Below, one piece after another: positions 51,679 to 62,934 of a stretch of DNA of 64,000 nucleotides. Position numbers and translations under genes: made by a program. The stretch is taken from the NCBI RefSeq assembly GCF_003672135.1, contig NC_039511.1, forward strand, positions 7,466,464 through 7,530,463, given 5' to 3'. The notes under the pieces are model-generated. The model was given only the letters and a program-made list of their open reading frames with translations. It did not search any database and was not told the origin of the DNA. Source of the stretch: Ooceraea biroi (taxonomy: Eukaryota; Arthropoda; Insecta; Hymenoptera; Formicidae). Numbering within the stretch: position 1 is the first letter of the stretch; each line of letters opens with the position of its first letter.

Positions 51679-52555
51679 GGTACTTTCATGAATTTTGTAT
51701 TTTTACTTGCCACAGTTTCTTATCCAAATGTCAAATCTTTTATCAGTCTTCTGTGGAAAACGAAACAGTTTACAGTTCTCTGATTTGACATTATTACAGT
51801 TTTTATAAGCACATCTATCAAATATCGTAATTGTCTTCACACTACTGTTATCCATTTTGATACACGAAAGCACAATAGAATACGTTCTGACAATGAAACA
51901 CAGTCGCTGTGGTCGCTCGAAAACGCGAGAAGCTTATGAGTTTGCATATAGCGAAAACAAGTGAAAGATGAAACAATTTCTGCGTGTTTCATCCATTTGG
52001 GAGTCTTCTATATATTAAGTTATTAATTAATAAATATTTATGAAAAAGGGTGGTTCGTGCGGCGAGATAGGTCGGTAGAGGAGGGTGCGCTCTCTTTGAT
52101 AGACCGCGAGCTGGGCGGGCGGCGCGCGGTCTATCAAAGAGAGCGCGACCCTCCTCTACCGACCTATCTCGCCGCACGAACCACCCTTTTTCATAAATAT
52201 TTATTAATTAATAACTTAATATATAGAAGACTCCCAAATGGATGAAACACGCAGAAATTGTTTCATCTTTCACTTGTTTTCGCTATATGCAAACTCATAA
52301 GCTTCTCGCGTTTTCGAGCGACCACAGCGACTGTGTTTCATTGTCAGAACGTATTCTATTGTGCTTTCGTGTATCAAAATGGATAACAGTAGTGTGAAGA
52401 CAATTACGATATTTGATAGATGTGCTTATAAAAACTGTAATAATGTCAAATCAGAGAACTGTAAACTGTTTCGTTTTCCACAGAAGACTGATAAAAGATT
52501 TGACATTTGGATAAGAAACTGTGGCAAGTAAAAATACAAAATTCATGAAAGTACC
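51679..52555. repeat. 877-bp near-perfect palindrome containing the THAP exon twice
   Basis: The arms of about 430 bp mirror each other from GGTACTTTCATG (51679) to CATGAAAGTACC (ending 52555), centre near 52117, with a one-base indel near the centre. The right arm holds THAP exon 1 and its donor; the left arm holds the same exon on the minus strand. Confidence 0.93.
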
Positions 52556-52860
52556 AAAAATATTTGACGATAATAAGTTTAGATAAAGGATAAGATTAAA
52601 TTTTGTGAAAAGACAGAAATGCTAGTTAAAAATTTCAATTAATTTTCTTTAATGATTTAAATTTTTTAAAGTACACTATAATAAAGTAATAAGCATAACG
52701 TTGTTCAAAACTGTTGCCGTTTTTATTTAGAAGTTTTGTTAGTACTGATTTAGAGTCCATAACATATAATTACGTTATAGTAATTTTTAAATTCCATTTG
52801 AAATGTAGCCTTTATAACAAATATTAAAAATTATTTGTTTCGGACAATTATATTAACATT

Positions 52861-53024
52861 TGTTTTGCAAGATCTTTTTCTTCTTTTGTATATTGTAATG
52901 TTCTCTTGTATAGTTGAAGTTGTATCATGATTCTCGCTAGTGGTTTTAGACACTTCTTTCCATGCAAAAATTCATTCACACTGTGTTTGCAAACGTTCCT
53001 TTTTTGAGCTTCATTATTGCGACG
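52861..53024 (-). repeat. Inverted copy of the transposase exon inside intron 1
   Basis: This 164-bp block is the reverse complement of 54375-54543 (from CGTCGCAATAATGAAGC to TCTTGCAAAACA), in the coding region of the same gene 1.4 kb downstream. A transcript covering both would fold into a long hairpin. Confidence 0.85.
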
Positions 53025-53675
53025 TAATTATTACTTGTTATTTGATTAGAAATAAAAATCATTTACGCAATGTGATTGGAAATGCGTGATATTTTTCTAG
53101 TGTATGAACTATAGATTTATTTTTAAACAGGTAATGAAAAGTTACTTGAGTGGTCCCCAGCATCAATTCAGAAAGCAGGATTATGTGCAGATCACTTTAA
53201 TAAAGAAGATTTTATAAGCCGTACGAAGTTGCATATTAGAAGAAATCCCATACTATGGATGTCAAAGGATACTAGGATTTCTCTTGTCGAAGATAATGAT
53301 CAAAATATTATAGAACAAGAATCTAGAACCAGATCTGTTGAAGAAATTGGTCAAGAAAATGTCGTTCACCATGATTCAGATCGAGATTACACTCCGATGG
53401 AAGTCGATACTCATATTGATTTTCAAGTAGATAATGCGGAGACCATCAAGAACAACACAAATGAAGAAGTCGCTACAGTAACAAGGACAACACCAAAGAA
53501 GTGTTATCCTTCTGGAAAAGAACTTTTCGGTAATTTCGGAGATGACTTGGCAGACGATAATGAATGGCTCAATAATGAAACTATTTCCACTATTTCTGGA
53601 TAATTACTCTCAGGGAGAAGTAGAAACTAAAACAAAGAAACTAAAAATGCGAAAAGAAAAACCGCGAAAGAAGTC

Positions 53676-54240
53676 TGTTCGATAGTGTTGCGACCGCGAG
53701 AGGATGGGGATCGGACTCAGGTTGCAGCAACGTCACACTCTTTAGCCAGACGAAACTTTAATAAACGTCATACAAATAACAATGTTCACAATTTTGCAAT
53801 TGCTTTGAGTCGGCGCTGAACCGCGCCTCCGCCGCACTTGACCGGAGCGCGAGCGGTCACGCGCTGATAGCGATACCGAACCGCGGATGGGGCCACGCTC
53901 GCGAGCAACGATTCGGAGCCTGATTACCCCTACGCGACTTTCTTTACGTTAAGCTCTGCATTAACAACTGTGTGTTCGCGGCCAGGGCCGGCGCTTTATA
54001 TACGCGCGGTGTTCTAGAAGGATCCAGACCCGCTTCGAATATTATGTCGATCTGCTCGCTCGTTAGGTCGACCCCGACGGCGACCTCCGGGCACGCAAAC
54101 TGTTGTGTTTTCGCAAGCCAAAGCTTGTTTTCCTGCCCGCGAACGCTCCGTCGCTGCTGGCCTTGGCACGGCTGCCCTGTACCAAGCGCGACAAACCGCT
54201 GCTCTGGTGGATGGGATTAATTCGCACGCGGTCTTGAACA
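53676..54240. repeat. Solo LTR in the P transposase
   Basis: TGTTCGATAG at the left and TCTTGAACA at the right form TG...CA ends with inverted TGTTC/GAACA. AAGTC is duplicated exactly on both sides (53671-53675, 54241-54245). It is GC-rich (TATATACGCGC near 54000), unlike the flanks. Removing it rejoins transposase codons. Confidence 0.92.
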
Positions 54241-55065
54241 AAGTCTGTCCTCCAAAAAATGTATAATGAAGATGAATTGTTCGAAATCGAAAAATTAAAG
54301 AAAGAAAATTTGAGATTGAAAAAATTTCTTATGCAAAGGAAGAGAACAAAAAAAATATTATTGCTATGTTGAAACGTCGCAATAATGAAGCTCAAAAAAA
54401 CAGGAACGTTTGCAAACATAATGTGAATGAATTTTTGGATGGAAAGAAGTTTCTAAAACCATTAGCGAGAACTATGATACAACTTCAACTACACAAGGGA
54501 ACATTAAAATATACAAAAGAAGAAAAAGATCTTGCAAAACAAATGTTTTTTTATTCCGCAAGTGGATATTCACGGATGAGAAAGGCTGGATTAAATCTCC
54601 CATCAGAATCTTGTGTCCGAAATTGGATTTCTGAAACAGAAATTCGACCAGGATTCTGCGAGGAAATATTTTCTAAAATTCGAGAAAAATTGTCTAAACT
54701 ACCATCTTCTCAGACAGTTTGTTGTTTAAAATTTGATGAGATGTCGATAAAACAATTTGAAGAATATAGCCAAAAATATGATATCATTGAAGGATTAATA
54801 GATCTTGGACCCCTGGGACGAAGCAATGAACCAACGGTAAACGTTTTACTATTTTGTCTTGATAGTATTAATGCAGAAAATCCTTGGCGGCAAATAGTAG
54901 CATACTTTTTGACCGGAAAAAAGTCTACGCATAAGGAGATCGTTCAACTCACCGAGATATGCTTGGAAAAACTTAAAAATGTTGGGGCAAATGTAAAATT
55001 GATTACATGTGACCAAGGTGGACCAAACAGAAAAGCTTTCAGTAATTGGAAAATTTCACCACATA

Positions 55066-57943
55066 GGGTAAGGTTGCCATCATTGGACCGTTGCTTTCAT
55101 TGAACCACTAAGGTATTTCGAAAACTAAAACGACTGTCGGCAAAAGAAAGAGATAGAACGCACGTGCACGTGTCCCCCCGCTATCTTCCTCACGCTCAGT
55201 TCCATGGCGGCCGCTACTGCAGAGTGACACACGGCAGTAGGGTTTAAGTATCAAAAAAAATAAAACGTTTGAAATAACCACTCAGGTATGTACTACTAAT
55301 CGTGATTTTATCTTATTTTTAATATTCCCTCATGAAAGTATATTGATTTGAGGTGTTATTACATCGGTTAGTTAAATGTTCAGATCTAACCACAAAATAA
55401 AAAATTGTCATCGTAAAATTTATACCTAATTGCTATGATTGAACCACCTAGTGGTTACTATGATTGGACCGGTCCAATGAAGGCGACTAAGTGATTTTGT
55501 TTTTTTATTCTTTATTTAGAATGGTACAGTCGTCTCAAAATGAAATAGAGTCACATCGAGTACGGAAAGAGCGTAGTAAGTACTACACATGGAACGAAAT
55601 TAGTATGAAGCTTGCCATAGAAGCTTTGCGGAAAAAAGAGATCGGTTTAAATGCAGCCAGCAGAATATATTCTGTACCGAAAACAACACTAAGACGACGA
55701 TTACTAGAAGGCAATAAAAAAGCCAAAGAACATAAACAAATAAAAGGCTTCGAATGTGACCTTACATCGGAGGCCGAAGTTGCACTCGTAGAGCATATTC
55801 TCGAAATGGAGTCATGTTTGTTTGGTTACACGCCACTAGATGTTCGTATACTAGCCTTCCAATTTGCTGAAAAATATGGTTTGTCGCATAGATTTAATAT
55901 AAATAACAAGATGGCCGGTAAAAAATGGTACTACAATTTCATGAAACGTAGCCCAGAATTGAGTCTCTGTCAACCAAGAGCAACATCCTTTAATCGAGCA
56001 ACTGGATTCAACAAGGAAGTGGTCAACGAATTCTTTAATAAACTTATTGAAGTTACTGACAAACATGGTATAACCGAGGCTCGACAGATCTTTAATGTAG
56101 ACGAAACTGGAATATCTACAGTACAGAGGAGGCCACGTAATCCTTGCTAAGAAAGGAAAACATCAAGTCGGTTCGATTACAAGTGGTGAGAGAGGCGCAA
56201 ATACAACGGCTGTTTGTTGTGCAAATGCTGCAGGACAATTTGTACCTCCTCTAATTATATTTAAACGCAAAAATGCTAAAGCTGAGTTACAAAACGGCGC
56301 TCCCCCTGGCTCCATCTTTGCTTATAACCTAGATAGTGAGTATATAAATAGATTTTTTTTATCTGGCTTCAACATTTCATTGAAAACATCAGATCGTCCC
56401 CTGAGAAAAAAGTGTTACTTATACTCGATGGCCACGTAACTCACACAAAACATTTACCTACTATTGAATTGGCAAGACGACATGGTGTTGTTATGTTATC
56501 ATTGCCAACTCATACGTCGCATAAGCTTCAACCCCTGGATGTATAATTTTTTAAGCCCCTGAGCTCCTATTACATAGAAGAAACTGAGAAATAGCTAAGA
56601 CAAAATCCAAGCAGATTAGTGACACAATATCAGATTTCAATGCTTTTCGGTAAGGCATACGAACGTGCTGCTTCTTTGCGGAATGCCAGCATTGGTTTCC
56701 AAAAAACTGGAATCTACCCGTTGGATAAAGATGTCTTTCAAGACTACGAAATTGTAACATTGAACGTCGAGGAAGAAAATATAAATATGAACTCTGCTGC
56801 AGCTCAGAATTATTTGTTCCCTGATAATGTAAATTCTAAACCTGGGACACAAAGTGAGGGAGGGAGTCACCACTCTCTGTTGGAACCAAATAAAACCGTG
56901 GCTATGAAAGATATGCCGGTTTTTTCTGAAAAGGCACCTGAATACTTCAGAAGCTCTCCTCACGCTAGCACAAGTAAACAATTTGATTTCGAAGTAAAGC
57001 AGATATCACCTGGAGCAAAGAAAATTGTATCTGAATTAAGGAAGAGAAGTAGAAAGACTCAGAGGGCTATAGAGATAACAAGTTCACCATATAAAGAAGA
57101 TTTACAGTCAAAGGAGGGAAACAAGCCTAAAAAGATGAAGAAAGAAATCATTGCTGAAACAAAAGGTTCCAAGAAAAAAGCACCGAATTCTAGTCAATGG
57201 TATTGTAAAATCTGCACAATGAGTGCGATTGAAGACATGATACAATGTATGATATGTCGAGAATGGGTGCACGTAGAGTGTGCTTGTGTGAGCAAAAGTA
57301 AAAAAAGATACTTTTGCCCAGCCTGCAAAAAGTAATATAAAGTTACATAATTCTACCTTTCATTGTCGTTTTAAAATTGACAAAGATTTATTTGTGTTAT
57401 GTTTAAAAAGATTTATGTTTAAAAAGAATGATATTTTTTGTTAGTTTGAATTTTTAAATTACGTATATTAATATAATAATTATCAGTTGTTGATTGATTT
57501 TGATTGAAGTTGTTCCTTTGTAACAGTTGATTTCTTAAAATATTTCTTTTTTATATAATTTTAGCATAATATTTTATAAACAATATAGGTTAGAAACGTA
57601 CCTCTAAGGTATCTGTGACTGATTAATAAATATCTATACTAGATTATTTTGATATTTTGTTTTTCTTATTTTTTTTGCCTTAGTTTCTTTTATTGGACCG
57701 ATGGTCCAATGAAGGAAACCAAGTGGACCAAAGAAGGTGCCAAAGGTCCAATCATGGAAACTTTTAATCTTTTTATATTTTTTATTTCCTGTTTTAAATG
57801 TTGATTGATAGATGCTGAGACTTGTTGATCTTAAAGCTTAATAAATGTCACTTCAAATCACATTCTTAGTTTCACTTTATTACTTATAATTTCAAATTAG
57901 TAGACCTTTAAAAAAAGGGGTTCCAATGGTGGCAACCTTACCC
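55066..57943 (+). mobile_element. pogo-like element in the P transposase
   Basis: The inverted ends GGGTAAGGTTGCCA are flanked by TA (55064-55065, 57944-57945). Sub-terminal copies of TTGGACC and TCCAATCATGG occur inside both ends. Removing it joins the P transposase codons before and after. Confidence 0.93.
55521..57335 (+). pseudogene. pogo-like transposase with C-terminal PHD finger, broken
   Basis: ATG 55521. An N-terminal helix-turn-helix (AIEALRKKEIGLNAASRIYS) is followed by a CENP-B-type DNA-binding region. Catalytic aspartates appear in IFNVDETGIS and, in a second frame, LILDGHVTH and SHKLQPLDV. Frame changes lie near 56130-56150 and between 56400 and 56620. The last exon-like block ends in a PHD finger: WYCKICTMS, CMICREWVHVEC, FCPACKK, a C4HC3 pattern that may read histone tails. 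The domain pair (pogo DDE plus PHD) is less common than pogo alone. Confidence 0.88.
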
Positions 57944-59276
57944 TACACCGTTTTTTTCATTTAACAATGAAACCTACTTTACTTTCTTTGATTGGCCTCA
58001 TCTTATCAAGCGATTAATTAGCCAGTTGAGATCGCATAAGTATATTTATGTGAATGATGAAATAATTATGTCTTTTCACGATTTATTTGCAACGTGGCAA
58101 TTTGACAAAAAGTTAAGTACTTCAAATTTATTGGGTCACATTACCTACGCGCACTTTTATCCAAACAATTTTGAAGCTATGAATGTCAAAAGAGCTTTTC
58201 AAATGTTAAGTGCAAGATTCGCTGCATCAATATTGACAGCAGGTCACAGTAATGTTTTGAAAAGTACTTCATGGAAAGCATCTGCGGATTTTGTTTACAA
58301 AATGAATAAAGTAATAGATGTTATGAATGTATACTATTTAAATGATTGGAAAGGAGAAAAGGGACCATTATCAGATGTCAATACAATGGCTGAAGAGTTA
58401 TTAATGTCTTTTATTGAATGGTGTTCGAAGTGGAGTACTTCCCCCAACAAGATGTCAAGGCCTCCGTGCTTTGATGGAATGATTACGACTGTACAAGCAA
58501 TTTTATCAACATATCATTCCATCAAACAACACTATGCAAAATTCAAGCTCGCCACTGCACTGTGTAACCAGAATTCTGTAGAGCATACATTTAGAAAAGT
58601 TAGAGGACGCAGAGGATTCAACCGTAATCCCACTGCGAGAATGATACGGTTAACATTGCGTCATATTTTATCAAGTGGAAATATTTACGGAAGTGATAGA
58701 GGTAACGTAACTTGTCTAGAAACGTCTTTATTAATGGATGGTACGTCGGTAATCTGTGGTGAAACTAGCAATGTTCCATCAGAAGAAGAACTCACTTTTC
58801 CAATTGAAATGGATAATGGTGACTGTAACGATAATCTCATTGCGACAGTTTTTGAAGAAATTACTAGATATTCAGATCATAATTATTCCGACAATCTAGA
58901 ACTGACCGACAAGAACAACTTTAATTCACCAGAGACATATGAAAAAAATTCAATTGCATATTTCGCAGGATACATTGCTCGCTACTGTTACGAAAATACA
59001 AAATGCGACAGCTGCCGTGAAACAACTTTGAAAACACCGATGGAAGGATCAACCGAGAATGAAATCTATATTCAACTACGTGAATATGAACACGAAGGCG
59101 AAGATGAACCTGAAGTTGAATGGCTATCAAGGCCAACGGATGCATTTTTCAATATTATCGCCCTTCAACTTAAAGCAATGAACTCATGCTACAAGAAATA
59201 TTGGCATTTTAAAGATGTAAAGAAAAAGCTTCTTGAGATTTGTGTAAAGTACGTCCAGCATGCAGACGAACATTGA

Positions 59277-60495
59277 TTTGACCAGAGCAATGAGTGTTAC
59301 CCACACCGAATCCAAATGTTGGACTTTATGTTAAGAGTCAAAATATATGCAATTACAAAAAAAAATAACAATGGTGGAAGAGAAAGAAGAAATACAATAG
59401 CATCAAGAAGATCAAAAGAAATAAAGACAAAATGCCAAAAACTAAGGAACATAAAACATATGTAAAATCGTCTATATTCGCCTGTGTACACACACAAACT
59501 TTTTTGTGTCTCGGACATATATAATATTTCTAACAGTAAAGTGAAAAAAATATTTAAAATAAGTTCTATTGCTATAACTATCCTTTTCTATAATGTTTCT
59601 ATAATGTTTCCTTTTTAATTCTATATTTAATATATATACTAATTTTTTCAATATTACTTATGCAATATTATTATTATTTATGCAATATTAAGAATAGCAT
59701 ACAATTTACATTTATATTTGTCATCTTCCTAAGAGCAAAAACTTCGTGCAATTACGCTGATATGCGACTATTTTGCAACAGAGAAACTATATCTACATTT
59801 ATTGAATTTTCATCATGAGTAATGACAGAATTCACATTTAATTTTGATTATTCTCATTTAATTTTAAAAGATATAGGATGTTTTTGATATTTTTTTGTTT
59901 AATAATATGTATGTCCATTAAGTAAGTTTTGATTACCCAGCAAACTATATATGCTTTAATATATTTATGTTTCTACCAAAGAACAATTCTTCTTGCAGTT
60001 GAAAATGAATTCAGAATTGGTGACATACAAGTGAATTATTTTAGAATTCTACTAGAAAAGGTCCTAATACACATACGTCCGACATCCGACTGCGACATAC
60101 GACGTATTAATTGTAGAATAGGCCTAAAAGCGTTTTTGTAACACCTAACGTTGCGTTCAATACTGACTGTACATTATTTATAGCTATATATGTAACTTTG
60201 CATTTCAGTTATGATACTTAACGTAACGTGTCAAAGGAAAACTTGTGGTCCTGACATTACCAGTGCGTGGCTTTATACATCGCGCGCGCGCACGCGTGTG
60301 TGTGTATGCGTGCGTGCGTGCGTGTTGCGATAGGAAAAATCGGAAGGAATAGGTAAGAATTCAAAAATTTAATTTATATTTTATAATTTATATATTTTTA
60401 AAATTTTACATATAATATTATTTAATTATCGTGTTTTCCACGCGTCTTTCGTACGGAAAATTGAGTCCTCGCTGGGAATACCTGCTAGTACGCAA
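59277..60495. other. P-element 3' region, no gene recognised
   Basis: AT-rich sequence with a (CG)n(TG)n microsatellite at about 60270-60325. A CCCAGCAAAC word at 59938 recalls the E1 end but lacks a partner. Confidence 0.45.
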
Positions 60496-60836
60496 TCACC
60501 CACGTCCTCTCCCGCGTCGTTCCAATCCTAAAAAAATAATATAAACAAATAGTTTAATAGTGTCCAGATATTACATATTTAATAGACTATAATATGATAA
60601 ACATTATATAGAAATATTTATTACTAATTTGCTGCTGCTATGCCTCTTGGGCTGAGAACGCAGACTGAGGCTGCTCTGCCATTGCTTTAGCAGCTCTTTA
60701 TTTTGCAGCAACAGCGATTGTTGCTGTCGCTGCTGTTGCTTTCATATTGTTGCTGCATTTCTTGCAACTTCTGCCCTAAGGAAGTGACATCATCTTCCTC
60801 CAAAAGCATTCGCTGTCGCATTCGAAAGATTTTCAT
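60496..60836 (-). CDS. Small Gln-rich gene with GRGRG end, frame-shifted
   Basis: From ATG 60836 the protein reads MKIFRMRQRMLLEEDD and LGQKLQEMQQQYE, a coiled coil. The continuing Gln/Leu-rich part (QQQRQQQSLLLQNKELL) is in another frame, so one base change has occurred near 60740. An acceptor TTTTTAG near 60538 precedes ERRGRGRG and a stop. The arrangement (coiled coil, intron, GR-rich last exon, minus strand) is the same as at 37787-38180. Confidence 0.4.
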
Positions 60837-60840
60837 CTTC

Positions 60841-61658
60841 TGAATAAAAGATAATAAAATATTGTATATAATATAGTAGACTATATTGAAATGCGTGGTA
60901 TAAAAATTGTGTCACTAAAGCTTATCGGTGACCATAGAACCGTATTTAAAAAAAAGAAGGAATAATTCGTGAGGTGTGATAAATAAAAGTTGTTATACAT
61001 AAAACGTTAAAACCTGTCAGAAAATAGCTAACAATTATACTAAAAATATTTACTATGTTTTAATAAAATATATACGTAAAATATGTATTCAAAATAAACA
61101 TTATTAAGTAATACATTTTTATTGTACATATCACATTTATATTTGTTATCACATTTATGTTATATAAGTTCAGGATATAATGAAAAGTATAATGTAAATG
61201 GAGTGCTTTTTATAATGCTGGTCCCTATAGCATGATTAAATATCGGGTGCCGTTATCAATTATGTGCACGGAAAGTAACATGTAAAATATAAAACTTATT
61301 TAAACTTACGGGACATTTTGTTGTCTTCTGAATAAATGTCTTCTCGGCGTATGTCTTTTCACGTGTTCTCGATACGTATTGCTTATGAAGAGAAAAGTAT
61401 TAGGAGAAAAGTAGCATAAATGCTACCACCTTATAGAGAAAACACGCTTGGACACTTATTTTAAAATTTTAAGCATCGAAACAGTCCATCATCGTATTAA
61501 CGACGTAACGACTTATCGACTTCATTCGAAAATGCGACTTGCTTTATCTTAAGAACGTAGTTACTGCATTGACCACTACCACGGTATGGCGCTGAAATCA
61601 ATGAGAAATGCTGTCTCGCCTTAACCCGGGCCTTTGGCTATCTGTCTATTAATCTGTG
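60841..61658. other. P-element right internal region, nothing recognised
   Basis: AT-rich until 61300; the last 55 bp form the right terminal inverted repeat. No coding frame was found. Confidence 0.4.
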
Positions 61659-61704
61659 GTACAGTCTGTTCTTTTTCGTCGAGATGGCAGCAGCTCCGTT
61701 TATA

Positions 61705-61853
61705 CCGACCGGCGGAGATGCTGTTGGTATATCCGTGTGACTCACACATAACGATCATATGGAGAGGCTCTACATTAGAAAACTCTAACTTATCGACCCG
61801 ACCGTCATGTGTAAGTCACACGGATATACGGACAGCATCTCTGCCGATCGGTG
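61705..61853. repeat. Inverted repeat, about 46-bp arms
   Basis: ACCGACCGGCGGAGATGCTG with TATATCCGTGTGACTCACAC faces its near-complement ending GCCGATCGGTG, with a loop of about 57 nt. It begins within sequence related to E2. Confidence 0.75.
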
Positions 61854-61919
61854 TACGATAAGTGTACGACGCGATGTAGTGCAAGAAGTTGGAGTGAGAA
61901 AAGATATATTTGCGAGAGA

Positions 61920-62357
61920 ACGAGTGAGTGAGTGAGTGAGAGCGAGAGGGCGAGTGAGTAAGAGGACGAGAGAGAGAGAGAGAGAGAGGGCGAGAGAGCG
62001 AGAGAGCGAGAGGGTGAGAGGGCGAGAGAGTGAGAGGGCAAGAGAGCGAGAGGGCGAGTGAGCGAGAGGGCGAGTGAGCGAGAGGGCGAGAGAGCGAGAG
62101 GGCGAGTGAGTGAGAGGGCGAGAGAGCGAGAGGGCGAGAAAGCGAGAGGGCGAGAGAGCGAGAGGGCGAGAGAGCGAGAGGGTGAGAGAGCGAGAGAGCG
62201 AGAGGGCGAGAGAGAGAGAGAGAGAGAGGGCGAGAGAGAGCGAGAGGGCGAGAGAGCGAGAGAACGAGAGGGAGAGGCGAGAGAGCGAGAGAACGAGAGG
62301 GCGAGAGGGCGAGAGAGCGAGAGAACGAGAGGGCGAGAGGGCGAGAGAGCGAGAGGG
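61920..62357. repeat. GAGAGGGCGAGAGAGCGA minisatellite
   Basis: About 440 bp of GAGAG(C/G)GCGAGA units. Long frames on both strands (SLALSPSRSL, ERARGRESER) come from the repeat. It abuts GAGTTTTTTAAATAGTACAA, a word also in the foldback arm near 33977. Confidence 0.95.
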
Positions 62358-62934
62358 CTTGAGTTTTTTAAATAGTACAATAAAACATTATTTTATTTTT
62401 ATTTTGTAACAAATTTGTGACTTTATTATGTTTTAGAATGAGATTTAGTTGAAATACTCTTTTGCGTTAAACACTTGATAAGGATCAGAAACTGTGATCA
62501 AAACGTTGTGTTCTTACTTTTAAAATAAACTGCCAGTCTGGTCGTCAAGAGCTTTTAGTTATTAACAATTTATCTCATTACTTTGTTACTCATTGTTTCA
62601 GATATGAAAAATAATTTATTTTAGATACCTATATATAATATTTTAAATATATAAACATATATATTTATATAATAATTTTTATATATTGTATATATTGTTC
62701 ATATATATCTAGGTATATGTATATATTTATTATATACATATTTTTAGTATATAGATATTTTTGCATTCTACGTGACGATGCTCCCTTTGTTAAACTGACG
62801 CAGTGACGGTACTGCTTCTCGCGGCGCTCGGCCGCTAGCACGCGCTTGGAGTGGGCAAAACGGCACCGTGATCCGGTCTCTGGTAATAACGTAACGTAGT
62901 ATTATGTCTGTTTTTTTTTAAACTTGTATTTTAG
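62358..62934. other. Upstream region of the glycoprotein, AT-rich
   Basis: No gene is seen. A pyrimidine tract ending TTGTATTTTAG directly before ATG 62935 has the form of a splice acceptor, so the glycoprotein message may be spliced. Confidence 0.45.

Larger units (their letters stand above)
52379..59276 (+). pseudogene. P-element (THAP) transposase, interrupted
   Basis: Exon 1 (52379-52523) encodes the first half of a THAP zinc domain (FDRCAYKNCNN, FRFPQ). A GC-AG intron (52524-53130) follows. Exon 2 completes it with LCADHFNKEDF, then an acidic linker with a frame change near 53580. After the solo LTR (53676-54240) come a leucine/lysine coiled coil, a shift in an A run near 54345, and the catalytic region with KFDEMSIK and LITCDQGGPNR. 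The pogo element (55066-57943) cuts it, and it resumes FDWPHLIKRL near 57990 through NSVEHTFRKVRGRRG, a likely catalytic-glutamate block, to YFAGYIARYCY and the stop at 59276. P transposases use the THAP domain to bind element ends. Confidence 0.88.
50941..61658 (+). mobile_element. P element, 10.7 kb with nested insertions
   Basis: Inverted ends ACAGATTAATAGACAGATAG continue through GGGTTAAGGCGAGAC for about 55 bp. An 8-bp target duplication GTACAGTC lies on each side (50933-50940, 61659-61666), the size typical of P elements. The THAP transposase inside supports the assignment. Insertions inside are a solo LTR and a pogo element; the left part has an 877-bp palindrome. Confidence 0.85.

Noticed and set aside
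52057..52245. Mirror-image small frames in the palindrome centre
   Set aside because: The same sequence read from each arm; no start context or homology.
61805..62409. Long frames of Ser/Leu/Pro/Arg or Arg/Glu/Gly repeats
   Set aside because: Pure GA-type minisatellite; open on several frames and both strands.
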